DNA of 10,169 nt, from positions 1-10,169 of the forward strand of contig JAXDIH010000227.1 of assembly GCA_034664105.1 (NCBI GenBank), in the 5' to 3' direction. Positions 1-5,270 of this stretch are shown here, one piece after another; positions within the stretch are counted from its first letter, which is position 1, and each line of letters begins with the position of its first letter. A program made the translations under genes and the position numbers. Source of the stretch: JACVRW01 sp034664105 (GTDB lineage: Bacteria > Actinomycetota > Thermoleophilia > Solirubrobacterales > Thermoleophilaceae). Under the pieces are notes generated by a model. It was given only the letters and a program-made list of their open reading frames with translations. It did no database searches and was not told the origin of the DNA.

Positions 1-463
1 GCGCCAGGACCTCGGCCTCGCCCTCGGGGGCGCTCGGACCGATCAGCTCCAGCCCGCCCTGCAGGAACTCGCGCGGCTCACCTACCCCGCGATCGGTGGT
101 CCGCCAGGCGTGCGCGAAGTAACAGAAGCGCAGGGGCGGGTCGGCCTCCGCGTAGCGCGTGGCCACGACCCGCGCGATCGGGATCGTCATGTCCGAGCGC
201 AGCGCGAGCACGGCGCCCTTGTCGTCGAACGTGCGATAGCGGGCGCCCGCCGCGCGCTCCTCGCCGCGGCGCAGCACGTCCTCGTACTCGAGCGCGGGCG
301 TGTGCACCTCGCCGTAGCCGGCGCCCTCGAACGCGCCGCGCATGCGGGCCGAGATCGCGCGCAGCTCGCGCATCTCGTCAGGCAGCACGTCGCGCGTGCC
401 CGGCGGGATCGGCGTCGTGCGCGAGGGGGCGGGCTGGCCCGCCCCGGAGCGTTGTTTTTTCAT
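1..463 (-). CDS. hisZ: ATP phosphoribosyltransferase regulatory subunit HisZ (partial, N-terminal 154 residues)
   Basis: HisZ is a catalytically inactive histidyl-tRNA synthetase paralogue. It assembles with short-form HisG (ATP phosphoribosyltransferase) and is needed for the first step of histidine biosynthesis. Visible here are the class II synthetase-like start PPGTRDVLP (residues 20-28), the strand GYGEVHTPALEYEDVL (49-64), LRSDMTIPIARVVATR (88-103) and the motif-2 region with EPREFLQGGLELIG (129-142). The R-S-D-M-T-x-P-I-A-R form is typical of HisZ rather than true HisRS. The ATG at 463 is preceded by AAGGAG (469-474 on the minus strand) with a 5-nt spacer, 15 nt after the murA stop, so it is almost certainly co-transcribed with murA. 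The C-terminal half lies beyond position 1; hisG would be the expected neighbour there. A diverged HisRS is the only serious alternative. Confidence 0.87.
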   Translation of the reverse strand, partial: MKKQRSGAGQPAPSRTTPIPPGTRDVLPDEMRELRAISARMRGAFEGAGYGEVHTPALEYEDVLRRGEERAAGARYRTFDDKGAVLALRSDMTIPIARVVATRYAEADPPLRFCYFAHAWRTTDRGVGEPREFLQGGLELIGPSAPEGEAEVLA

Positions 464-478
464 CGCGTCTCCTTCGGC

Positions 479-1777
479 CTACGCGGGCACGCGCTCGGTG
501 GCGACGCGCTCGATGCGCGCGCCCAATCCCCGCAGGCGCTCGTCGATCCGCTCGTAGCCGCGGTCGATCTGGCGGATGTTGCCGATCTCCGAGGTGCCTT
601 CGGCGCAGAGCGCCGCGATGAGCATCGCCATGCCCGCCCGGATGTCCGGGCTCTCCATGCGCTCGCCGTGAAGCCGGCTCGGGCCGCTGACGACCGCACG
701 GTGCGGGTCGCAGACGATCACCCGAGCGCCCATGGAGACGAGCTTGTCCACGAAGAACAAGCGGTTCTCGAACATCTTCTCGTGGATCAGGACCAGGCCG
801 TCGGCCTGGGTGGCCAGGGCCAGCGCGATGCTCGTGAGGTCGGCCGGGAAGGCCGGCCAGGGGCCGTCCTCGATCTTCGAGATGGCCTCGCCCTCGTCGG
901 ACTTCACGCGCAGGTCCTGGCCGGCGGGCACGACGACGTCGGTGCCGTCGTACTCGATCAGGCAGCCGAGCCGCTCGAAGGCAAGCCGGGTCATGCGCAG
1001 GTCGTCGGCCACGCAGTCGCGGATGCGCAGCTCGCCGCCGGTGCAGGCCGCGAGCGCGATGAACGAGCCGATCTCGATGTGGTCGGGGCCGATCGCGTAG
1101 TCGGCGCCGCCGAGCTCCTCCTGCCCGTGGATGATCAGCAGGTTGGAGCCGATGCCCTCGATGCGCGCGCCCATCTGCATCAGCAGCCGGGCGAGGTCCT
1201 GGACGTGCGGCTCGGATGCGGCGTTGTGGATCACGGTGGAGCCGGGCGTGAGCGCGGCGGCCATCAGAGCGTTCTCGGTCGCCATCACCGAGGCCTCGTC
1301 CATGAAGAAGTCGCAGGCGTGCAGCCCGTCCGGGGCACGCAGCTCGAAGGAGCGCTCAGAGCGCACGTCGGCGCCGAGCGCGCGGAAGGCGTCCAGGTGG
1401 GGGTCGAGCCGGCGCCGGCCGATCACGTCGCCGCCCGGAGGCGGCATGTCCGCCTTGCCGAAGCGCGCCAGCAGCGGGCCCGCCAGCAGGAACGACGCGC
1501 GGATCCGCTCGGACAGGCCCGGGTCCACCTCGGTGTGGGAGATGCCGTCGCAGCTGACCGCGATCACGTTCTCGTCGCGCCATTCGGCGCTCGCGCCCAG
1601 GTGCACCAGCAGCTCGACCATCGCCTCCACGTCGCGGATGCGGGGGACGTTGCGCAGCACGACCTCGTCCGCCGTGAGCAGCGTGGCGGCGAGCGCGGGC
1701 AGCGCCGCGTTCTTGTTGCCGGCGGGGACAAGCGTCCCAGACAGGGGCGCCCCGCCTTCGATGATGAACTTCTCCAT
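479..1777 (-). CDS. murA: UDP-N-acetylglucosamine 1-carboxyvinyltransferase MurA, Asp117 variant
   Basis: MurA transfers enolpyruvate from PEP to UDP-GlcNAc, the first committed cytoplasmic step of peptidoglycan synthesis. The 432-residue product has the usual family length. The catalytic Lys is in GNKNAALP (K22). The substrate-binding RASFLLAGPLLARFG is at 93-107, the mobile active-site loop PPPGGDVIGRRRLDPH is at 112-127, PAFPADL carries the conserved Asp base, and IDRGYERIDERLRGLGA lies near the C terminus. The loop residue equal to E. coli Cys115 is Asp117 (GAC, 1427-1429). Asp at this place is known from mycobacterial and chlamydial MurA and prevents covalent inactivation by fosfomycin. 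The ATG at 1777 gives a canonical MEKFIIEGG start; an upstream in-frame ATG at 1834 is less family-like. It is first in an operon with hisZ. A MurA/HisG linkage is known in other bacteria. Role as a second MurA paralogue cannot be excluded. Confidence 0.95.
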   Translation of the reverse strand: MEKFIIEGGAPLSGTLVPAGNKNAALPALAATLLTADEVVLRNVPRIRDVEAMVELLVHLGASAEWRDENVIAVSCDGISHTEVDPGLSERIRASFLLAGPLLARFGKADMPPPGGDVIGRRRLDPHLDAFRALGADVRSERSFELRAPDGLHACDFFMDEASVMATENALMAAALTPGSTVIHNAASEPHVQDLARLLMQMGARIEGIGSNLLIIHGQEELGGADYAIGPDHIEIGSFIALAACTGGELRIRDCVADDLRMTRLAFERLGCLIEYDGTDVVVPAGQDLRVKSDEGEAISKIEDGPWPAFPADLTSIALALATQADGLVLIHEKMFENRLFFVDKLVSMGARVIVCDPHRAVVSGPSRLHGERMESPDIRAGMAMLIAALCAEGTSEIGNIRQIDRGYERIDERLRGLGARIERVATERVPA

Positions 1778-1875
1778 GCGCGGATCCGTCCGGGTGCCGG
1801 GATCGAGCCGGCGGCCAAGGGTATCGAAGGCCATCTCTGCGCAGGTTCGGGCCGTCCGGCGGATACCCTGCTCCG
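1778..1875. promoter_or_regulatory. Divergent murA / HD-hydrolase promoter region with inverted 8-mers
   Basis: This 98-bp gap separates two outward-facing genes. AGGGTATC (1818-1825) and GATACCCT (1862-1869) form a perfect inverted pair 36 nt apart. Read outward, each contains TACCCT, a plausible -10 hexamer: 1864-1869 on plus, 6 nt before the HD-gene GTG, and 1823-1818 on minus, about 40 nt before the murA ATG. No convincing -35 hexamer was found. The symmetry fits back-to-back promoters or paired binding sites; this is inference. Confidence 0.45.
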
Positions 1876-2469
1876 GTGCCACCTTCACGGCAAGCAGCCT
1901 GGGCTCTCGTCGAGGAATGGATCCAGAGCGAGTCGCTGCGCAAGCACCTCCTGGGCGTGGAAGCCGCGATGCGCGCCTACGCCCGCAGGTGGGACGAGGA
2001 CGAGGAGCTATACGCCGTCACGGGGTTGCTGCACGACCTCGACTACGAGCGCTATCCGGATCTCGGCACCGGCCACCCGCGCAAGGCGCTCGAGCTGTTC
2101 GGCGAGCTCGGCTACCCGCGGGAGCTGATCGACGCCGTCGCCGGTCACGCCACGTTCCTCGGAGTCCCGCGCGAGACGCGCATGGCGAAGACGCTCTTCG
2201 CCGTCGACGAGCTGTCGGGCTTCATCGCCGCCTGCGCGCTCGTCCGCCCCACCGGCATCGAGGGCATGGCGCCGAAGTCCGTCAAGAAGAAGCTCAAGCA
2301 GCCGAGCTTCGCCGCGGGCGTCAACCGCGACGAGGTGCGCGAGGGGGCCGAGGACCTCGGCGTGGACTTCGACGAGCACGTGGCCTTCGTGATCGCCGCG
2401 ATGGAAGAGCGCGCGGACGAGCTGGGGCTGCTTGGCAGCGAGCACTCGGCTCGGCCGAGTGCGAGCTGA
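1876..2469 (+). CDS. HD-superfamily hydrolase (predicted phosphohydrolase)
   Basis: The 197-residue product is a soluble, all-helical HD-domain protein, resembling the predicted-hydrolase family COG2316 from recalled family features. Metal-binding candidates follow the HD pattern: H24 (LRKHLLGVEA), the H53-D54 pair in GLLHDLDYERYPDLG, H91 (AVAGHATFLG) and D111 (LFAVDELSGFIAACALV). The segment MAPKSVKKKLKQPSFAAGVN (131-150) is the characteristic lysine-rich stretch of this group. Such enzymes usually hydrolyse phosphate esters or nucleotides, but the substrate cannot be read from sequence. The start is taken as GTG at 1876 because TACCCT ends 6 nt upstream and there is no ribosome site, suggesting a leaderless mRNA. 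The 3' end runs into the first copy of a 35-bp direct repeat, so the last few residues (SARPSAS) are probably repeat-derived and not conserved. Confidence 0.88.
   Translation: MPPSRQAAWALVEEWIQSESLRKHLLGVEAAMRAYARRWDEDEELYAVTGLLHDLDYERYPDLGTGHPRKALELFGELGYPRELIDAVAGHATFLGVPRETRMAKTLFAVDELSGFIAACALVRPTGIEGMAPKSVKKKLKQPSFAAGVNRDEVREGAEDLGVDFDEHVAFVIAAMEERADELGLLGSEHSARPSAS
2442..2462 (+). terminator. Strong hairpin at the HD-gene 3' end (possible terminator)
   Basis: GCACTCGGC, loop TCG, GCCGAGTGC is a perfect 9-bp stem with a 3-nt loop ending just before the HD-gene stop codon. No T-tract follows, so it is not a classical intrinsic terminator, but position and stability between converging genes suggest a role in ending or stabilising transcripts. 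The second repeat copy can form only a shorter version. Confidence 0.35.
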
Positions 2470-2526
2470 GGCTATCCCCAGCGAGCGCTCCGCTCGGCCG
2501 AGTGCGAGCTGAGGCTATCCCCAGCG
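2449..2526. repeat. Perfect 35-bp tandem direct repeat spanning convergent gene ends
   Basis: Bases 2449-2483 recur exactly at 2492-2526, with an 8-bp spacer (period 43). Each copy contains the palindrome CTCGGCCGAG and an imperfect hairpin GCTGAGG-ctat-CCCCAGC. The first copy holds the HD-gene stop (TGA 2467-2469). The second copy holds the zinc-ribbon stop (TAG on minus, 2517-2515). A local tandem duplication of a bidirectional gene-end hairpin is the simplest reading. Confidence 0.85.
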
Positions 2527-2844
2527 TCCGCCTGACTTAGCCCAGTCGGCCATGTGGTCGACCGAGCAGAACTCGTCCCGGATCCGGTGCTCGCCGCGGT
2601 GGCGCACCAGCACCAGGCGGACGTCGCCGAGCGCGGCCCCGCACCGGGCGCACTCCGCCGGCTCCGGCTCGTCGCCGCCCTCCCCCGCCTCCCAGCGAGC
2701 GCCCTTCATCGCCCAGGGGACGGTGTGCTCCAGCCGGCAGAAGGCGGCCCTGCGTGCGCCCGGGAGCTCCTGAAGGCGCCAGCCGTCCCCCGGCTCGATC
2801 GGCTGGCCGCACCAGGTGCAGCGCTCGGTAGATTCAGCGCCCAT
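2515..2844 (-). CDS. Small protein with two tandem CxxC...CxxxH zinc-ribbon repeats
   Basis: The 109-residue protein is an internal duplication. Repeat 1 has C9-x2-C12-G, then F35-C36-x3-H40 and WAMKGARW (44-51). Repeat 2 has C65-x2-C68-G, F92-C93-x3-H97 and WAKSGGRW (101-108). Each half should bind one zinc ion through three cysteines and one histidine. A Glu/Gly-rich linker (52-63) separates them. There is no membrane segment or signal peptide. The pattern is zinc-ribbon/TRASH-like, but I do not recognise a named family, so function (metal sensing, protein or nucleic-acid binding) is open. The ATG at 2844-2842 overlaps the ATG of the divergent IDH-like gene within one CATG. A GATAAT hexamer (2860-2855, minus) lies 10 nt upstream and there is no ribosome site. 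The stop codon lies in the second copy of the 35-bp repeat. Confidence 0.8.
   Translation of the reverse strand: MGAESTERCTWCGQPIEPGDGWRLQELPGARRAAFCRLEHTVPWAMKGARWEAGEGGDEPEPAECARCGAALGDVRLVLVRHRGEHRIRDEFCSVDHMADWAKSGGRWG
2829..2834 (+). promoter_or_regulatory. Putative -10 element for the IDH-like gene (leaderless)
   Basis: TAGATT ends 8 nt before the ATG at 2843, leaving no room for a ribosome site, so transcription would begin at or next to the start codon. The hexamer lies inside codons 4-6 of the divergent zinc-ribbon gene. Confidence 0.5.
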
Positions 2845-3907
2845 GCCGCTGCGAATTATCGTGCTCGAAGGCGACGAGACCGGCCAGGAGCTGCTCGACC
2901 AGGCCCTGCGCGTGCTCGACCCGGCGGTCACGCGGGTCGACGTCGAGCTGGAGCACTACGACCTGTCGCTGGACAACCGGCGCGGCACCGGCAACGAGGT
3001 GGTGTCCGCGGCCGCGGAGGCCCTGTCCCGCGCGCGCTACGGCCTGAAGGCGGCCACGATCACGCCCGAGGGCGCCGACGACGTCGGCAGCCCCAACCGC
3101 ATCCTGCGCGAGGCGATCGACGGCAAGGTCATCATCCGGACGGGGCGCCGCATCCCGGGCGTCACGCCCGTGGCCGGCGTGCACTACCCGATCGCGGTGG
3201 TGCGCATGGCCGTGGGAGACGCCTACGGCGCCAAGCAGTGGCGCGAGACCGAGGACGGCGACGAGATCGCCTACCGCACCGAGCGCATCTCGCGCAGCGT
3301 CTGCCGCGCCGTGGCCGAGTACAGCTTCCGCACCGCTGAGCGCATCCACGGGCGCGTGTACGGTGGGCCCAAGTGGACCGTCAGTCCGGTCTACGAGGGG
3401 ATGCTCAAGGAGGAGATGGACGCCGCGGCCGAGCGCCACTCCGACGTGCCCTACTCCCCCGTGCTGATCGACGCCACCTACGCCGGGCTGATCTCCGGCG
3501 CCGCCGACGCGCCGCTCGTGATCCCGGCCCTGAACCGCGATGGCGACTGCCTATCCGACATGGTGATGCCGCTGTTCGGCTCGATCGCGGGCGCGGAGTC
3601 GGTGCTGCTCGCCTTCGACGAGGACTACGAGCCGCGCGCCGTGATGGCCGAGGCGCCCCACGGCACCGCGCCCGCGCTGCTGGGCAAGGACATCGCCAAC
3701 CCGATGGCGATGATCCTGGCGGCCGCGGCGGTGCTCCACTACGCAGGTGAGGAGACCGCCTCGCGCGCGATCTACGAGTCCGTGCTCGAGGCCACGGCCA
3801 CCGGGGTCAGGACACCCGACCTGGGCGGCCATGCGACCACGTCGGAGTTCACCGACGAGGTGATCTCTCGCGTGCGCACGAAGATCGATATCTGGGCCTC
3901 GCTCTAG
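2843..3907 (+). CDS. Isocitrate dehydrogenase-like protein (mosaic type II / IPMDH-like; isocitrate/isopropylmalate dehydrogenase family)
   Basis: Decarboxylating 3-hydroxyacid dehydrogenase of the IDH/IPMDH fold, 354 residues, cytosolic. The N-terminal half resembles eukaryotic-type (type II) NADP-IDH: HYDLSLDNRR (38-47), ATITPE (71-76) and the substrate signature SPNRILR (83-89). The C-terminal half is type I/IPMDH-like: EAPHGTAPALLGKDIANP (270-287) and TPDLGGHATTSEFTDEVI (324-341). Against human IDH1, the substrate arginines correspond to R89, R99 and R121, the catalytic pair to Y128 and K177, and the metal-binding aspartates to D210, D235 and D239. Isocitrate is the most likely substrate because of S-x-N before the first Arg, but a related malate-type substrate is possible. 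It is about 60 residues shorter than type II IDH. The ATG at 2843 is chosen because a -10 hexamer ends 8 nt upstream; no ribosome site. It is followed after 10 nt by mnhE. Confidence 0.85.
   Translation: MPLRIIVLEGDETGQELLDQALRVLDPAVTRVDVELEHYDLSLDNRRGTGNEVVSAAAEALSRARYGLKAATITPEGADDVGSPNRILREAIDGKVIIRTGRRIPGVTPVAGVHYPIAVVRMAVGDAYGAKQWRETEDGDEIAYRTERISRSVCRAVAEYSFRTAERIHGRVYGGPKWTVSPVYEGMLKEEMDAAAERHSDVPYSPVLIDATYAGLISGAADAPLVIPALNRDGDCLSDMVMPLFGSIAGAESVLLAFDEDYEPRAVMAEAPHGTAPALLGKDIANPMAMILAAAAVLHYAGEETASRAIYESVLEATATGVRTPDLGGHATTSEFTDEVISRVRTKIDIWASL
2855..2860 (-). promoter_or_regulatory. Putative -10 element for the zinc-ribbon gene
   Basis: On the minus strand GATAAT matches TATAAT at five of six bases and ends 10 nt before the ATG at 2844. 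It lies inside the first codons of the divergent IDH-like gene. It is locally AT-rich in very GC-rich surroundings. No clear -35 was identified. Confidence 0.45.
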
Positions 3908-3910
3908 GCT
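3905..3910 (+). promoter_or_regulatory. Putative -10 element of the mnh operon, overlapping the upstream stop codon
   Basis: TAGGCT overlaps the TAG stop of the IDH-like gene and ends 7 nt before the mnhE GTG. The mnhE start has no ribosome site, which fits a leaderless transcript starting here, although read-through from the upstream gene is also possible. Confidence 0.45.
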
Positions 3911-3917
3911 CCGCCCA

Positions 3918-4466
3918 GTGGCCGACAAGAAGCGACGCGGAGCCGGCGGCTCCCCGGCCCGGCGGCCGCGTGCCGTCCAGACCGCCGGCTGGCGAGTCAC
4001 GTTCTGGCTGGGCTGGTGGGCGATCTCGTACGCGCTCTGGGTGCTGCTCGTGTTCAACACCCACCTGTCCGAGTTCGTCCTCGGGGTGTTTGCCGCGGCG
4101 CTCGCCGCCACGGGCGCCGAGCTGGTGCGCTCGCGCGGCTACGCGCCGTTCGCCCCCGACCCGCGCTGGGCCCGCGCGCTGCTGCCGCTCCCGCGGCAGG
4201 TGCTCGTCGACGCCTGGCGGATGACGCTGCTGCTCGCGCGCCACTTCCTGCGCGGCGAGCCGATCCAGGGCTCGTTCCGGATCATCCACTTCCCCTGCGG
4301 GCCGCGCGACGACCCGCGCGCGCAGGCCCGACTCGCGGTCGCGCAGTGGATCGGCGGCGTCAGCCCGAACACGTACGTGATCGGCATCGACGACCGGCGG
4401 CAGGTCGCGGTGGTGCACCAGCTGATCCGCGACGAGCACCCGCCAGAGCTCGACCCGGCGGCATGA
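3918..4466 (+). CDS. mnhE: Na+/H+ (Mrp-type) antiporter subunit E
   Basis: First gene of the Mrp/Mnh operon. MnhE/MrpE is a small membrane subunit of the hetero-oligomeric cation:proton antiporter and helps its assembly and activity. The 182-residue product has a basic, Pro/Arg-rich N-terminal tail (1-24), hydrophobic segments at about 26-46 and 51-68, the amphipathic LPRQVLVDAWRMTLLLARHF region and the family-typical SPNTYVIGIDDRRQVAVVHQLI near 150-171. The GTG at 3918 follows a TAGGCT hexamer by 7 nt. A start nearer the first membrane segment would shorten the tail, but none has better support. The stop overlaps the mnhF ATG as ATGA, indicating translational coupling. Confidence 0.88.
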   Translation: MADKKRRGAGGSPARRPRAVQTAGWRVTFWLGWWAISYALWVLLVFNTHLSEFVLGVFAAALAATGAELVRSRGYAPFAPDPRWARALLPLPRQVLVDAWRMTLLLARHFLRGEPIQGSFRIIHFPCGPRDDPRAQARLAVAQWIGGVSPNTYVIGIDDRRQVAVVHQLIRDEHPPELDPAA

Positions 4467-4714
4467 ACGCCTGGCTGATCGCCACGTGCGTGCTGCTGAC
4501 CGGCCTGCTGCCGTGCGTCTGGGTGGCCATGCGCGGCACGATCGTCAGCGCGCTGGCCGCGCTCGAGCTGGCCTCGACGATCACGACGCTGGCGCTCGTC
4601 CTGATCGCGCAGGGCCTGCGGCGCGACCCGTTCATGGACCTCGCGCTCGTCAGCGCGATCCTCTCGTTCGCGGGCGCGCTCTCGTTCGTGCGCTTCCTGG
4701 AGCGGTGGGTGTGA
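4463..4714 (+). CDS. mnhF: Mrp-type antiporter subunit F
   Basis: MnhF/MrpF (MbhB in archaeal complexes) is a three-helix membrane subunit. The 83-residue product has hydrophobic segments at about 3-22, 28-49 and 58-79, with the family-typical RRDPFMDLALVSAILSF in the second half (53-69). The ATG overlaps the mnhE stop by four bases and the stop overlaps the mnhG GTG by four bases (GTGA). The length is usual for the family. Confidence 0.87.
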   Translation: MNAWLIATCVLLTGLLPCVWVAMRGTIVSALAALELASTITTLALVLIAQGLRRDPFMDLALVSAILSFAGALSFVRFLERWV

Positions 4715-5052
4715 GCGTTCTCGTCGACGTGCTGCTGGGGATCGGCGTCGCGTCCGCGCTGCTGGGAGCGCTGGGCCTGCTGGCCACCAGCAACCCCTAC
4801 GACCAGCTCCACTTCACCGGGCCCGCGACCGTGATCGGGCCGGTGGCGATCGCCGCCGCTGTGCTGGTCGAGGAGCCGCTGTCCTCCGCGGGCGTGAAGT
4901 CGGTCCTGGTCGCCCTGATCATGCTGGGCACCGGCCCGGTGCTGGTGCACGCGACCGCCAGGGCGGCGCGGGTCCGCGAGCGCGGGCGCTGGGTCGTGCA
5001 ACCGGAAGAGCTAGAGGCCAGGGAAGAGCCATCGAAGTCCTCCAAGCGATAG
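4711..5052 (+). CDS. mnhG: Mrp-type antiporter subunit G
   Basis: MnhG/MrpG (MbhC) is a three-helix membrane subunit. The 113-residue product contains GLLATSNPYDQLHFTGPATV (23-42), the family signature after helix 1, a helix with GPVAIAAAVLV, and LVALIMLGTGPVLVHATARAA (68-88). A charged, Glu-rich cytoplasmic tail follows. The GTG start at 4711 overlaps the mnhF stop and has GGAG about 8 nt upstream. The 3' end overlaps the probable start of the next gene by 22 nt in a different frame. Confidence 0.87.
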   Translation: MSVLVDVLLGIGVASALLGALGLLATSNPYDQLHFTGPATVIGPVAIAAAVLVEEPLSSAGVKSVLVALIMLGTGPVLVHATARAARVRERGRWVVQPEELEAREEPSKSSKR

Positions 5053-5270
5053 TCCTGCTGCTGGTTGCGGTCTGCGCCACCTGCGTGGTGCTCGCGCGCG
5101 ACCCCCTTCGCCAGGCGATGGTGGCGAGCATCTACGGGCTGGTGCTCGGCATCCTGTTCTTCGTCTTCCAGGCACCGGACGTGGCGCTGTCGCAGACCGC
5201 CGTGGGCGCGGTCGCCCTTCCGCTGATGATCCTGCTGGCGCTGGCCAAGGTGCGCGGAGGCGAGGAGTGA
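5031..5270 (+). CDS. MbhD/DUF4040-type antiporter subunit (equivalent to part of the MrpA C-terminus); probable ATC start
   Basis: Small hydrophobic subunit matching the MbhD-like domain that in MrpA-containing systems is fused to the large MrpA protein. The core TRDPLRQ-like ARDPLRQAMVASIYGLVLG, the FQAPDVALSQTAVGAVALPL motif and the end MILLALAKVRGGEE are typical. The first ATG/GTG/TTG in this frame is GTG 5085, which would remove most of helix 1. The family-like beginning EVLQAIVLLLVAV lies upstream and fits a start at ATC 5031, six nt after AGGGA (5020-5024). That gives 79 residues and a 22-nt overlap with mnhG. Alternatives are a sequencing error (ATC for ATG), a CTG start near 5055, or the truncated GTG start. 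The stop overlaps the mnhB GTG. Confidence 0.8.
   Translation: MEVLQAIVLLLVAVCATCVVLARDPLRQAMVASIYGLVLGILFFVFQAPDVALSQTAVGAVALPLMILLALAKVRGGEE

Noticed and set aside
110..2128. A 672-residue open frame on the plus strand across hisZ and murA
   Set aside because: It is Arg/Ala/His-rich, has no recognisable motif and is antisense to two clearly recognisable genes. Long stop-free antisense frames are expected at this GC content.
2449..2526. A CRISPR array or mobile-element end
   Set aside because: There are only two repeat units with an 8-bp spacer, no cas genes and no transposase; a simple tandem duplication explains it.
1131..2540. A 469-residue plus-strand frame covering the murA start and the HD gene
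   Set aside because: Ser/Arg-rich shadow in a third frame. It crosses the divergent promoter region and overlaps two supported genes.
4711..5270. mnhG and mbhD as one protein joined by programmed -1 frameshifting
   Set aside because: The frames would permit it, but no slippery heptamer is visible in the overlap at 5031-5052. A ribosome-site-like AGGGA upstream of 5031 supports separate initiation.
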